Positions 8,654 through 15,568 of a DNA stretch of 23,824 nucleotides are shown here, in pieces (the stretch's first letter is position 1; each line of letters begins with the position of its first letter). This DNA is from JAHEJB01 sp037969195 (GTDB taxonomy: Bacteria > Bacteroidota > Rhodothermia > Rhodothermales > Rubricoccaceae): positions 1 through 23,824 of the forward strand of contig JBBKWZ010000285.1 of NCBI GenBank assembly GCA_037969195.1. Direction: 5' to 3'. Made by a program: the position numbers and the translations under genes. A model generated the notes under the pieces. The model saw nothing but the letters and a program-made list of their open reading frames with translations, was not told where the DNA came from and made no database searches.

Positions 8654-9241
8654 ATGATTCTCATCATTGACAACTACGACTCTTTTACCTATAACCTCGT
8701 TCATTTGATCGAGGTGGAAGAACCGGAATTCGTCGTGATGAGGAATGACGCACTCACGGTTGAATCCATTCGCGCGATGGCACCTCACGGCATTCTTCTA
8801 TCGCCGGGTCCAGGTCGGCCTGCCGACGCGGGGATTTGCGAAGTAGTGATTCGGGACCTCGGCAGCTCCATCCCTATCCTCGGAGTCTGCCTTGGTCATC
8901 AAGCAATAGGAGAAGCGTTTGGCGGGCGGATCGTCCAAGCCCCAACATTGATGCATGGTAAGACGAGCCGCATCCGACACGACGGAAGGGGTGTCTTCGA
9001 CTGTGTTACGCAGGATTTTGTGGCAACGCGCTACCATTCTCTGGTCGTGGAACGCAACTCACTACCCGCCCAATTCGAAGTCAGCGCCGAAACTATCGAC
9101 GGTGTGATCATGGGACTCCGCCACCGCGAGCTTCCGATAGAAGGTGTCCAGTTTCACCCCGAGAGCATTCTTTCTACAGAAGGCCCAAGAATCGTTGGTA
9201 ACTGGGTGCGATCTTGCCACGCTTCCGTTTTTCCCATCTGA
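8654..9241 (+). CDS. trpG: Anthranilate synthase component II (glutamine amidotransferase)
   Basis: TrpG hydrolyses glutamine and passes ammonia to TrpE for anthranilate formation. The protein has 195 residues from ATG 8654, chosen because MILIIDNYDSFTYN is the family's normal N-terminus; the open frame reaches back to 8531 but that stretch has no homologue-like sequence. Motifs are LLSPGPGRP (48-56), the nucleophile loop GVCLGHQ with Cys79, YHSL (127-130), and FHPES with His168 and Glu170 completing the catalytic triad. trpF follows after 11 bases, which favours a tryptophan role over the related PabA of folate synthesis, though some bacteria use one protein for both. trpE and trpD are not in the window. 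Confidence 0.93.
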   Translation: MILIIDNYDSFTYNLVHLIEVEEPEFVVMRNDALTVESIRAMAPHGILLSPGPGRPADAGICEVVIRDLGSSIPILGVCLGHQAIGEAFGGRIVQAPTLMHGKTSRIRHDGRGVFDCVTQDFVATRYHSLVVERNSLPAQFEVSAETIDGVIMGLRHRELPIEGVQFHPESILSTEGPRIVGNWVRSCHASVFPI

Positions 9242-9252
9242 TCTTTTCGTAG

Positions 9253-9906
9253 TTGGCAACGCTCATCAAGATCTGCGGCATCACGCGTCTCGAAGATGCT
9301 CGGTACGCGTCCGCCGTTGGCGCCGATTACATCGGTTTTATCCAGAAGCCAGGCGATATACGTGAGGCCGACTCTTCGACCGCGCGTGAAATCATTGATT
9401 GGGTCGTTGGCCCAAAACCAGTCGGAGTTTTTGAAAATCGATCCGCCGAGGAAGTTCTGGCTTCGTGTTCAGATGTCGGCTTCACGCATGCCCAACTTGA
9501 TGGGCACGAATCACCGGATGACACCGAAGCCATCCAGGCTGGTGGAATTGGGGTGATCAAATCGTTTCGCGTAAAGCACGACGCATCGTCGGAGCAACTG
9601 CGTAGCCTCTTTCTCACCTACACTGGCGCAGCCGACTATTTGCGCTTGGACGTCTCCGAAACCAGCCTTTTAGGCGGCGACGGAGAGAGCCTGAGCTGGC
9701 GGCTAATCCGCGAATTGTCGTCGGAGTTCAAACTCTTCCTCTCGGGCAATGTCACGCCAACAAACGTAGAGCATATTGTGTCCGCCATGCGCCCCTTTGC
9801 CGTTGATGCCTCCGAGTCCGTGGAAGAGGTGCCGGGCGTCAAGGACTTTGGCAAGCTCGGAGACTTATTCGACGTTTGGCATACGCTGACGCCGGAGACG
9901 ATATAA
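9253..9906 (+). CDS. trpF: Phosphoribosylanthranilate isomerase
   Basis: TrpF converts N-(5-phosphoribosyl)anthranilate to the 1-deoxyribulose form, the third step of tryptophan synthesis. The 217-residue protein is a single TIM barrel. KICGIT (6-11) carries the catalytic Cys8; DYIGFI follows at 25-30; YLRLD gives the general-acid Asp133; GGDG (141-144) and the end SVEEVPGVKD correspond to phosphate-binding loops. Several loops differ from the consensus: SGNV stands where AGGL is usual and DASESVE where DVSSGVE is usual. The start is TTG at 9253, the only codon giving the full MATLIKICG N-terminus. It is translationally close to trpG. An inverted repeat with arms ACAGAG/CTCTGT lies at 9925-9943, just after the gene. 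Confidence 0.9.
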   Translation: MATLIKICGITRLEDARYASAVGADYIGFIQKPGDIREADSSTAREIIDWVVGPKPVGVFENRSAEEVLASCSDVGFTHAQLDGHESPDDTEAIQAGGIGVIKSFRVKHDASSEQLRSLFLTYTGAADYLRLDVSETSLLGGDGESLSWRLIRELSSEFKLFLSGNVTPTNVEHIVSAMRPFAVDASESVEEVPGVKDFGKLGDLFDVWHTLTPETI

Positions 9907-10000
9907 TACCAGTGCTGGTTCGTTACAGAGAGGGAAACTCTGTCCACCTTCGCTGCTCTTCTTATTGACAACGATCTTATTCCCCACGCCTTCATCTCGG

Positions 10001-11098
10001 ATGTTCATGTTCCGCCCTTCCGCGTTTGCTCTCGTTGGTCTGCTCTTTTTTGCAGCGTGTGAGGATCCAAAGCCGCGCAAGCCAAATGCCGTCGGCGACC
10101 CAGGCGAGATCGTTGTCGTGGCTGATTCAATGACGTGGGAGGGCCCCGTTGGTGAGGCTATCCGCGCCACGCTCGGCGCTTCAGTTGCCCCACCACTCGG
10201 CGGATTAGCAGATTTCCGACTCACGCGGCAGGACTTGACCAACGAAGCTTTCCGCTTTTTGCGAAGTAATAAGAACATCATTTTCGCCGCAGGACTGGAC
10301 GATACATCGGCCGTGGCCCGCTTCCTTGAAGCCCGTCTCGATTCATCGGGCGCCGCCATGATTAGGGAAGGACGAGGCACCTCGGTTATTCCACGCAATG
10401 ACATCTGGGCTCAGGGACAGGTTGTGGTAATGGCTGCTGCCGCCAACGACATTGCTCTCGCTGAGGCCATACGCGCTCGAGCCGACACACTTCGGCAAGC
10501 GTTTACGGCGCAGGCACTCAGATACACGGAAATCGACATGTTCGACAGAGCACGGCAACGCGGAATGGAGGACAGCCTCTTGCTCCGACATGGTTTCGCC
10601 GTCAATATTCAGCACGACTATTTCCTCTCACAAGACACTACCCTCTCGGTTGATGGCCGTGCTGGCCACTTCGTTCGGTTGCGCCGCGTGCTCTCCGATA
10701 CTTGGCGAGATTTCTTTGTTTACTACGAAGACCTTCCAACGGGCGAGATAGACGACGCCCACGTAGAGCAGGTGACCGATGTCGCGCTGGAGACCTTCAT
10801 TCTTGGCCAGTACGACTCTTCCTTCGTTGCGGTTGACCGACTGCGCCCAATTCGGGCCGACACGGTCCTAATTGGGGATCGTGCAGCCACGCAAACGCGC
10901 GGCCTTTGGCGAATGCGCGGCGACCTCATGGGCGGGCCGTTTGTCCGTTACACATTCTACGACGCCGGACAGCAGCGCCTCTACATCTACTTTGGGATGA
11001 TTTACGCTCCGCAACATCGATTCCGCGGTATGAAACGAGAGTTCTTACGGCAGATCGAAGTCATCGCAAGGACCTTTCGAACGCAGGCGGACGCCTAG
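10001..11098 (+). CDS. DUF4837 family lipoprotein
   Basis: The protein has 365 residues and its function is unknown. A lipoprotein signal ends in LLFFAAC, with the lipid-modified Cys at residue 20 from ATG 10001; a frame upstream to 9965 adds residues that do not suit a signal peptide, and ATG 10007 is also possible. After the linker comes GDPGEIVVVADSMTWEGPVG, the N-terminal pattern of DUF4837, a family found mainly in Bacteroidota. The rest is a mixed alpha/beta periplasmic domain with paired sections, GFAVNIQHDYFLSQD in the middle and a C-terminal part ending RQIEVIARTF. It follows trpF by 94 bases on the same strand and is followed by the AtuA-type gene after 40 bases, so a shared transcript is possible. 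No enzymatic motif was seen. Confidence 0.8.
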   Translation: MFMFRPSAFALVGLLFFAACEDPKPRKPNAVGDPGEIVVVADSMTWEGPVGEAIRATLGASVAPPLGGLADFRLTRQDLTNEAFRFLRSNKNIIFAAGLDDTSAVARFLEARLDSSGAAMIREGRGTSVIPRNDIWAQGQVVVMAAAANDIALAEAIRARADTLRQAFTAQALRYTEIDMFDRARQRGMEDSLLLRHGFAVNIQHDYFLSQDTTLSVDGRAGHFVRLRRVLSDTWRDFFVYYEDLPTGEIDDAHVEQVTDVALETFILGQYDSSFVAVDRLRPIRADTVLIGDRAATQTRGLWRMRGDLMGGPFVRYTFYDAGQQRLYIYFGMIYAPQHRFRGMKREFLRQIEVIARTFRTQADA

Positions 11099-11138
11099 TG
11101 AACGGCGTAGCTTTCGGCCCCTCGAACGACGTTCCCCA

Positions 11139-11474
11139 ATGAAAAAACGACTGCTCGATATCGCCCATGCACGCAGCGGCGACAAAGGTGACGCGGTAAA
11201 TGTTGGCTTAATTGCCCGCAAGCCAGCCTTCTACAATTTCTTGCGCGAAGCAATCACGACGGATCTCGTGCGGGATCACTTCGGCCCGATGGTAAAAGGC
11301 AAGGTGGAACGGTTCGAACTCCCCAACCTGTCGGCGCTCAACTTCCTGTTGCATGAAGCGCTGGGAGGTGGCGGAACTGTATCGCTGAAGCTTGACGCCC
11401 AGGGAAAAACCTACGCCGCGCACCTCCTCCGCTTGGAGATAGAAGTGCCAGATGCCCTGTTGGAATCAGCCTGA
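11139..11474 (+). CDS. Stand-alone AtuA-like C-terminal (ferredoxin-fold) domain protein
   Basis: The 111-residue protein matches the C-terminal domain of AtuA/DUF1446-type proteins, which take part in acyclic terpene utilisation in Pseudomonas. Recognisable parts are IAHARSGDKGDAVNVGLIAR (residues 8-27), VERFELPNLSALNFLL (56-71), the glycine-rich EALGGGGTVSLKLDAQGKT and a terminal IEVPDALL. The large N-terminal DUF1446 domain is absent and no such gene lies nearby, so this is a free-standing version. Its biochemical role is unknown; the conserved HARSGDKGD segment looks like a ligand site (inference). The next gene starts six bases after the stop, suggesting co-translation. Confidence 0.8.
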   Translation: MKKRLLDIAHARSGDKGDAVNVGLIARKPAFYNFLREAITTDLVRDHFGPMVKGKVERFELPNLSALNFLLHEALGGGGTVSLKLDAQGKTYAAHLLRLEIEVPDALLESA

Positions 11475-11480
11475 GTTTTG

Positions 11481-11807
11481 ATGACTGCACGATACGTTGT
11501 TCTTGCGTGCGCGGCTTGCCTGGCCATCGTTGCGGTCGGTTGTTCTGTTGAGGAAACCGATCCAGAGAACATCGTTGTCGACAGCCTGGATGCCGATCTC
11601 ATCGTTGACCTCCATTTGGCAAGCGCAAGAGCAGAGGTGACGGGCGAACCCGCCGACAGCCTGCAGAACGAGGTACTGGCAGCGCACCACATCGACTCCC
11701 TTGCGTTAGGAGACCTGCATGCGGAGTACGCAAACCAACCTTTGGAGGCGGTCGCGCTTTATGAGCGAGCGCTTGAGCAGCTCTCCGCCGAAAAACAAGG
11801 CCGGTAA
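11481..11807 (+). CDS. Small DUF4296-like lipoprotein
   Basis: The 108-residue protein starts at ATG 11481; a TTG directly before it is also in frame. The N-terminus MTARYVVLACAACLAIVAVGC is a lipoprotein-type signal with the putative lipidated Cys near residue 21. The body is helical, with the pattern DLIVDLHLASARAE, then LAAHHIDSLALGDLHAEYA, then a final helix ALYERALEQL. This resembles DUF4296, a lineage-typical lipoprotein family of unknown function. It lies six bases after the AtuA-like gene and in the same direction. The family match is by pattern only. No catalytic motif is visible. Confidence 0.68.
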   Translation: MTARYVVLACAACLAIVAVGCSVEETDPENIVVDSLDADLIVDLHLASARAEVTGEPADSLQNEVLAAHHIDSLALGDLHAEYANQPLEAVALYERALEQLSAEKQGR

Positions 11808-11898
11808 AGACTGCGAGAAAGCGGCGAACGGGTTGGGAATGGTCTGTGGAAATGTGGAGTTTATTCCGTTCACTTCTGCGTGAAGGCGAAGCAAAAGC

Positions 11899-12393
11899 AT
11901 GCACATCCAGATATTCACTGCCGGCGGCACCATTGATAAGGTGTACTTCGATGCCAAGAGTGAATATGCGGTTGGGGACCCTCAGATTGCAGACATCCTG
12001 CAAACAGCCGCGGTTGGGTTCGCCTTCACTTGTGAGGTGCTCACCCAAAAGGACAGCCTGGATATCTCAGACACGGACCGCGAGTACATCGCCGAACGCA
12101 TTGCAGCCTCCGACTGCGAACGGATTATCCTCACCCATGGCACCGACACTATGGTAGAGACGGCCAAATTTGTCGAGGCAAGGCTTGGCGCCAATCCGAA
12201 CAAGACCGTTGTACTTGTAGGATCACTTGCACCGGCGCGTTTCAAGAATTCGGATGCCGAATTCAATATCGGTTTCGCGGTCGCCGCGGTTCAAACCTTA
12301 CCCAAGGGCGTGCACGTTACCATGAATGGTCAGTCGTTCATTCCGCACGGAGTGCGTAAGAACCGTGACGAGAACCGTTTTGAAACACTTTAG
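11899..12393 (+). CDS. Single-domain asparaginase homologue
   Basis: The 164-residue protein equals the N-terminal catalytic domain of L-asparaginase/glutaminase and lacks the roughly 150-residue C-terminal domain. All core residues are present: nucleophile Thr11 in TAGGTID, Thr82 and Asp83 in THGTDTM, and Lys154 in GVRKNRDENRF, which aligns with the catalytic lysine of full-length enzymes. SLAPARFKNSDAEFNIGFA (109-127) corresponds to the conserved central segment. In full-length enzymes the C-terminal domain of a partner subunit helps bind the substrate, so activity of this short form is uncertain. The end is a natural stop right after the domain boundary with no remnant behind it, so it looks like a real short family rather than a broken gene. 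A 91-base gap separates it from the lipoprotein gene. Confidence 0.83.
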   Translation: MHIQIFTAGGTIDKVYFDAKSEYAVGDPQIADILQTAAVGFAFTCEVLTQKDSLDISDTDREYIAERIAASDCERIILTHGTDTMVETAKFVEARLGANPNKTVVLVGSLAPARFKNSDAEFNIGFAVAAVQTLPKGVHVTMNGQSFIPHGVRKNRDENRFETL

Positions 12394-12495
12394 CGGACTC
12401 TGTTTGTTTCTAAAGGAGCAGCAGGAACACCCTTTCGCTCGGCCCTGTTAATTTCTTAGCTTCATACGCTTTACTCACGCCACATCCCTTTCACC

Positions 12496-13998
12496 ATGAT
12501 TTCGATACGCTACACGCTCCTGTTCGTCTCTCTCCTTGTAGCGACTCCGTTCGCAATGGCGCAAGGTTTTACCGCATGCGAAAGCGGATCCGCTGGCGGA
12601 TATGCGTGTGATAGCATTGACCTTAACCAGAGAATGTCGTTGGGCGAGATGAATGCCAGCTACGCAAACGACATTTGGGGTTGGACTGACCCTTCCAATG
12701 GAAACGAATACGCACTTGTGGGCCTTAGCGATGGCACAGCCTTCGTCGACATCTCAGATCCGAACGCTCCTGTAAATCTGGGCAAACTGCCAACCGCAAC
12801 GTCATCCTCCACGTGGCGCGACATCAAAGTCTATCAGAACTATGCGTTCGTGGTCAGCGAGGCGTCGAGCCACGGGATGCAGGTATTCGATCTGACGAGA
12901 CTGCGGTCGGTACCCAGCCCGCCTCAGACCTTCACAGCTGACGCGAACTACAACGGTGTTTCTGGTAATCAGCCAGGAGGCTCGCACAATATTGCTATTA
13001 ACGAAGACTCTGGATTTGCCTACTTGGTTGGTTCGAATGACTGCGCAGGTGGCCTGCACATGGTGAATATCCAGAATCCGACGAGCCCAACGTTCGCCGG
13101 CTGCTTCTCCAATGATGGCTACACCCACGATGCACAATGTGTGAACTACATCGGACCGGATGCCGACTACGCGGGGAGCGAAGTCTGCGTTGCCTTGAAC
13201 GAAGACACCGTTACAATCGTCGATGTGACGAACAAAGCAACGCCTGTATTGATTTCAAGGGGACTGTATCCATCTCCAGGCTATACGCACCAAGGCTGGT
13301 TCACGGACGACCAGCGCTTCTTCCTCGTCGACGATGAGTTAGATCATTCCGCTTCGCCGACGACGCGCACGATCATTATGGATCTGGAGGATCTCGATAA
13401 TCCGGCGTTCGATTTCTTTCACTTTGGTCCCAATGATGCCCGCGATCACAATCTGTACGTTCGCGGTGACTACGCCTTTCTTAGCAATTATGCTGGCGGC
13501 CTCCGCGTCGTCGACATCTCTACTATCGAAAGTGGCTTTGTGACTGACGCCGGATCCTTCGACACTTACCAGGCAAACGACGACTACAATTTTGAAGGGC
13601 AGTGGAGCAATTACCCCTTCTTCCCAAGCGGAACCATCGTCTCATCCGATCAGAGCGGAGGCCTTTTCATCCTGAAAACGACATTTCCGATAACGACGGA
13701 TTCTGCCGCGCCAGTTGAACTCCCGGGTGAAAGCGGCTACTCCCTGTCTTCCGCCTATCCAAACCCGTTTGCGGATGGTACACGACTTACGCTTTCGATG
13801 TTGGAAGCGCAAAACGTTACCGTTGAAGTCCTAGACATTTCTGGTCGCCGTGTAGTGACCGTTTTCGAGGGCGCTGTCGCCGGAGGAACGCCGCTGGCAC
13901 TAAACGTTGAAGCTTCTGACCTCCCCGCTGGCCTGTACCTCGTTCGTGTTTCCGGCGAGCGCTTCACCGCCACCCGCCGAATTTCACTCGTTCGGTAA
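12496..13998 (+). CDS. Choice-of-anchor B family secreted beta-propeller protein, copy 1
   Basis: The 500-residue protein has a signal peptide (1-22, ending PFAMA), a beta-propeller built of LVIVD-type repeats (about 40-395; for example AFVDISDPNAPV, TVTIVDVTNKATPV, GLRVVDIS) and a T9SS-type sorting domain (about 415-500) with YPNPF at 421-425, VEVLDISGRRV, LPAGLYLVRV and the basic end SLVR. Histidines in similar blade positions stand out: SHGMQ (126), SHNI (164), THDAQC (211), THQGWF (265) and DHNLY (318). Cysteines 28, 38, 183, 203, 215 and 231 recur in both paralogues and probably form disulfides. The function of this family is unknown. The likely location is the cell surface or outside the cell through type IX secretion. 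The next copy begins 18 bases after the stop. Confidence 0.88.
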   Translation: MISIRYTLLFVSLLVATPFAMAQGFTACESGSAGGYACDSIDLNQRMSLGEMNASYANDIWGWTDPSNGNEYALVGLSDGTAFVDISDPNAPVNLGKLPTATSSSTWRDIKVYQNYAFVVSEASSHGMQVFDLTRLRSVPSPPQTFTADANYNGVSGNQPGGSHNIAINEDSGFAYLVGSNDCAGGLHMVNIQNPTSPTFAGCFSNDGYTHDAQCVNYIGPDADYAGSEVCVALNEDTVTIVDVTNKATPVLISRGLYPSPGYTHQGWFTDDQRFFLVDDELDHSASPTTRTIIMDLEDLDNPAFDFFHFGPNDARDHNLYVRGDYAFLSNYAGGLRVVDISTIESGFVTDAGSFDTYQANDDYNFEGQWSNYPFFPSGTIVSSDQSGGLFILKTTFPITTDSAAPVELPGESGYSLSSAYPNPFADGTRLTLSMLEAQNVTVEVLDISGRRVVTVFEGAVAGGTPLALNVEASDLPAGLYLVRVSGERFTATRRISLVR

Positions 13999-14016
13999 CA
14001 CACATTGGTCAACTTC

Positions 14017-15531
14017 ATGATGCGCAAAATTCTCTTTGCCTTGTCCGTGGCTGTGTTTTGCGCGCCGGCATCGTCCTCGCAGTCCGTTGTTGCCTGCGTT
14101 GGCGGAATGGCGGGGAGCTTTCCTTGCGACGACATAAACATGTCCTCCAACCTGCCCTTGTCCACGTTCGGGGCTTCCGTCGGGGCGGACATTTGGGGTT
14201 GGACAGACCCGCTTACGGGCAATGAATACGCGTTGCCAGCCTTTCAGGAAGGTACAGGATTCGTGGATATCACGGATCCCGTAAATCCCGTTTACCTCGG
14301 TTTCCTCCCAACAGAGACGTTCGCAACCACGTGGCGGGATGTGAAGACCTACAACAACTATGCATTCATCGTCGCCGACAACGCGGGCGCGCATGGTATG
14401 CAGATTTTCGATCTGACTCGCCTGCGGAGCGTGGGAAGCCCTCCAGAGACCTTCTCGGCAGACGCTGTCTACAATGGCGTGACAGGTAATCGGCCGAACA
14501 ATGCCCACAACATTGCCATTAATGAAGAGACAGGATTTGCCTACCTGATCTTACCGGAGGATTGCAATGGAAGCCTGCACATGGTCAACATCCAAAATCC
14601 AACTAGCCCCACATTTGCTGGTTGTTTTGGCGCAGACGGCACGACACATGATGCTCAGTGCGTCACGTACACGGGGCCGGATACCGATTACACGGGGCAC
14701 GAAATCTGTGTTGGCGCACAGGGTACGTTCGACTCCACCAGCCACATTGTGATTGTGGACGTAACGGACAAGAACAGCCCAACGCAACTCGGCTCAGGAT
14801 TTTACACGGATGCCACCTACGCACATCAGGGCTGGTTTACGGAGGACCAACACTATTTCCTTTTGGGGGACGAGATCGACGACGGCGCGTCGGCGACGAC
14901 CCGAACGATGGTCTTTGATATGAGCGACCTGGAAAATCCTGTGCTGGATTTTTACTATTACGGTCCAATCGAAACCACGGATCATAACCTTTACATCCGC
15001 GGACGCTATGCATTTCAGAGCAATTACGAAGGCGGCCTTCGGGTAGTTGACATCACGGACATCGAAAGCGGCACGCTGACTGAAATCGCTCACTTCGACA
15101 CCTACCCAACGAATAACAGCGAATCGTACAGCGGACAATGGAGCAACTATCCATACTTCGAAAGTGGCAACATCATTGCGAATGACCGGCAGTTTGGCCT
15201 TTTCGTGTTGACACCGAATTTCCCAATCGGGACGAGCAATGAAGTGGTGGAGGTACCCGGCGAATCGGGGTTCGTGCTGAGTAGTGCCTATCCCAACCCG
15301 TTCACTGAAAGCACACGCGTTGCCATCACGGTTGATACCGATCAACATATCCAGGCAGAATTGCTGGATGTCACGGGTCGTCGTGTTGCGCTCATCTTTG
15401 ACGGATCAGCACGAGCCGGAACAGCTGTCGATATGAACCTCACGGCGGACAACCTTCCATCTGGCCTCTACCTCGTACGAGTACACGGGGAACACTTTTC
15501 TGCAACCCAACGCGTTTCTCTCGTACGCTAA
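14017..15531 (+). CDS. Choice-of-anchor B family secreted beta-propeller protein, copy 2
   Basis: The 504-residue protein is the closest relative of copy 1 in the window, sharing long segments such as DIWGWTDP, LHMVNIQNPTSPTFAGCF and the order of all blades. The signal peptide starts MMRKILFALSVAVF and is cleaved near SSS; ATG 14017 was chosen over an in-frame TTG at 14005, and ATG 14020 is equally possible. The five histidine motifs (AHGMQ, AHNI, THDAQC, AHQGWF, DHNLY) and the six cysteines are kept. The sorting domain has YPNPF, AELLDVTGRRV and LPSGLYLVRVHG and ends SLVR. It differs from copy 1 by a short insertion around GAQGTFDSTSHIVIVD. Spacing of 18 bases to copy 1 and 37 to copy 3 indicates one operon. 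Confidence 0.88.
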   Translation: MMRKILFALSVAVFCAPASSSQSVVACVGGMAGSFPCDDINMSSNLPLSTFGASVGADIWGWTDPLTGNEYALPAFQEGTGFVDITDPVNPVYLGFLPTETFATTWRDVKTYNNYAFIVADNAGAHGMQIFDLTRLRSVGSPPETFSADAVYNGVTGNRPNNAHNIAINEETGFAYLILPEDCNGSLHMVNIQNPTSPTFAGCFGADGTTHDAQCVTYTGPDTDYTGHEICVGAQGTFDSTSHIVIVDVTDKNSPTQLGSGFYTDATYAHQGWFTEDQHYFLLGDEIDDGASATTRTMVFDMSDLENPVLDFYYYGPIETTDHNLYIRGRYAFQSNYEGGLRVVDITDIESGTLTEIAHFDTYPTNNSESYSGQWSNYPYFESGNIIANDRQFGLFVLTPNFPIGTSNEVVEVPGESGFVLSSAYPNPFTESTRVAITVDTDQHIQAELLDVTGRRVALIFDGSARAGTAVDMNLTADNLPSGLYLVRVHGEHFSATQRVSLVR

Positions 15532-15558
15532 AGCTTCCATCTACCTTTTGAACATTTT

Positions 15559-15562
15559 GAGG
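15559..15562 (+). promoter_or_regulatory. Shine-Dalgarno site deciding the start of copy 3
   Basis: GAGG lies six bases before ATG 15569, a good ribosome-binding distance. Most genes of the window lack such a site. It supports ATG 15569 over the in-frame TTG at 15548. Confidence 0.6.
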
Positions 15563-15568
15563 ACAACT

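Noticed and set aside
9908..9943. Two small inverted repeats (ACCAG/CTGGT and ACAGAG/CTCTGT) after trpF as a terminator
   Set aside because: Neither is followed by a T-run, stems are 5-6 bp, and the downstream genes continue in the same direction.
9965..9970. TTGACA as a -35 promoter box before the DUF4837 gene
   Set aside because: No acceptable -10 box lies 16-18 bases downstream, the gene starts only 30 bases later, and this lineage uses a different promoter consensus.
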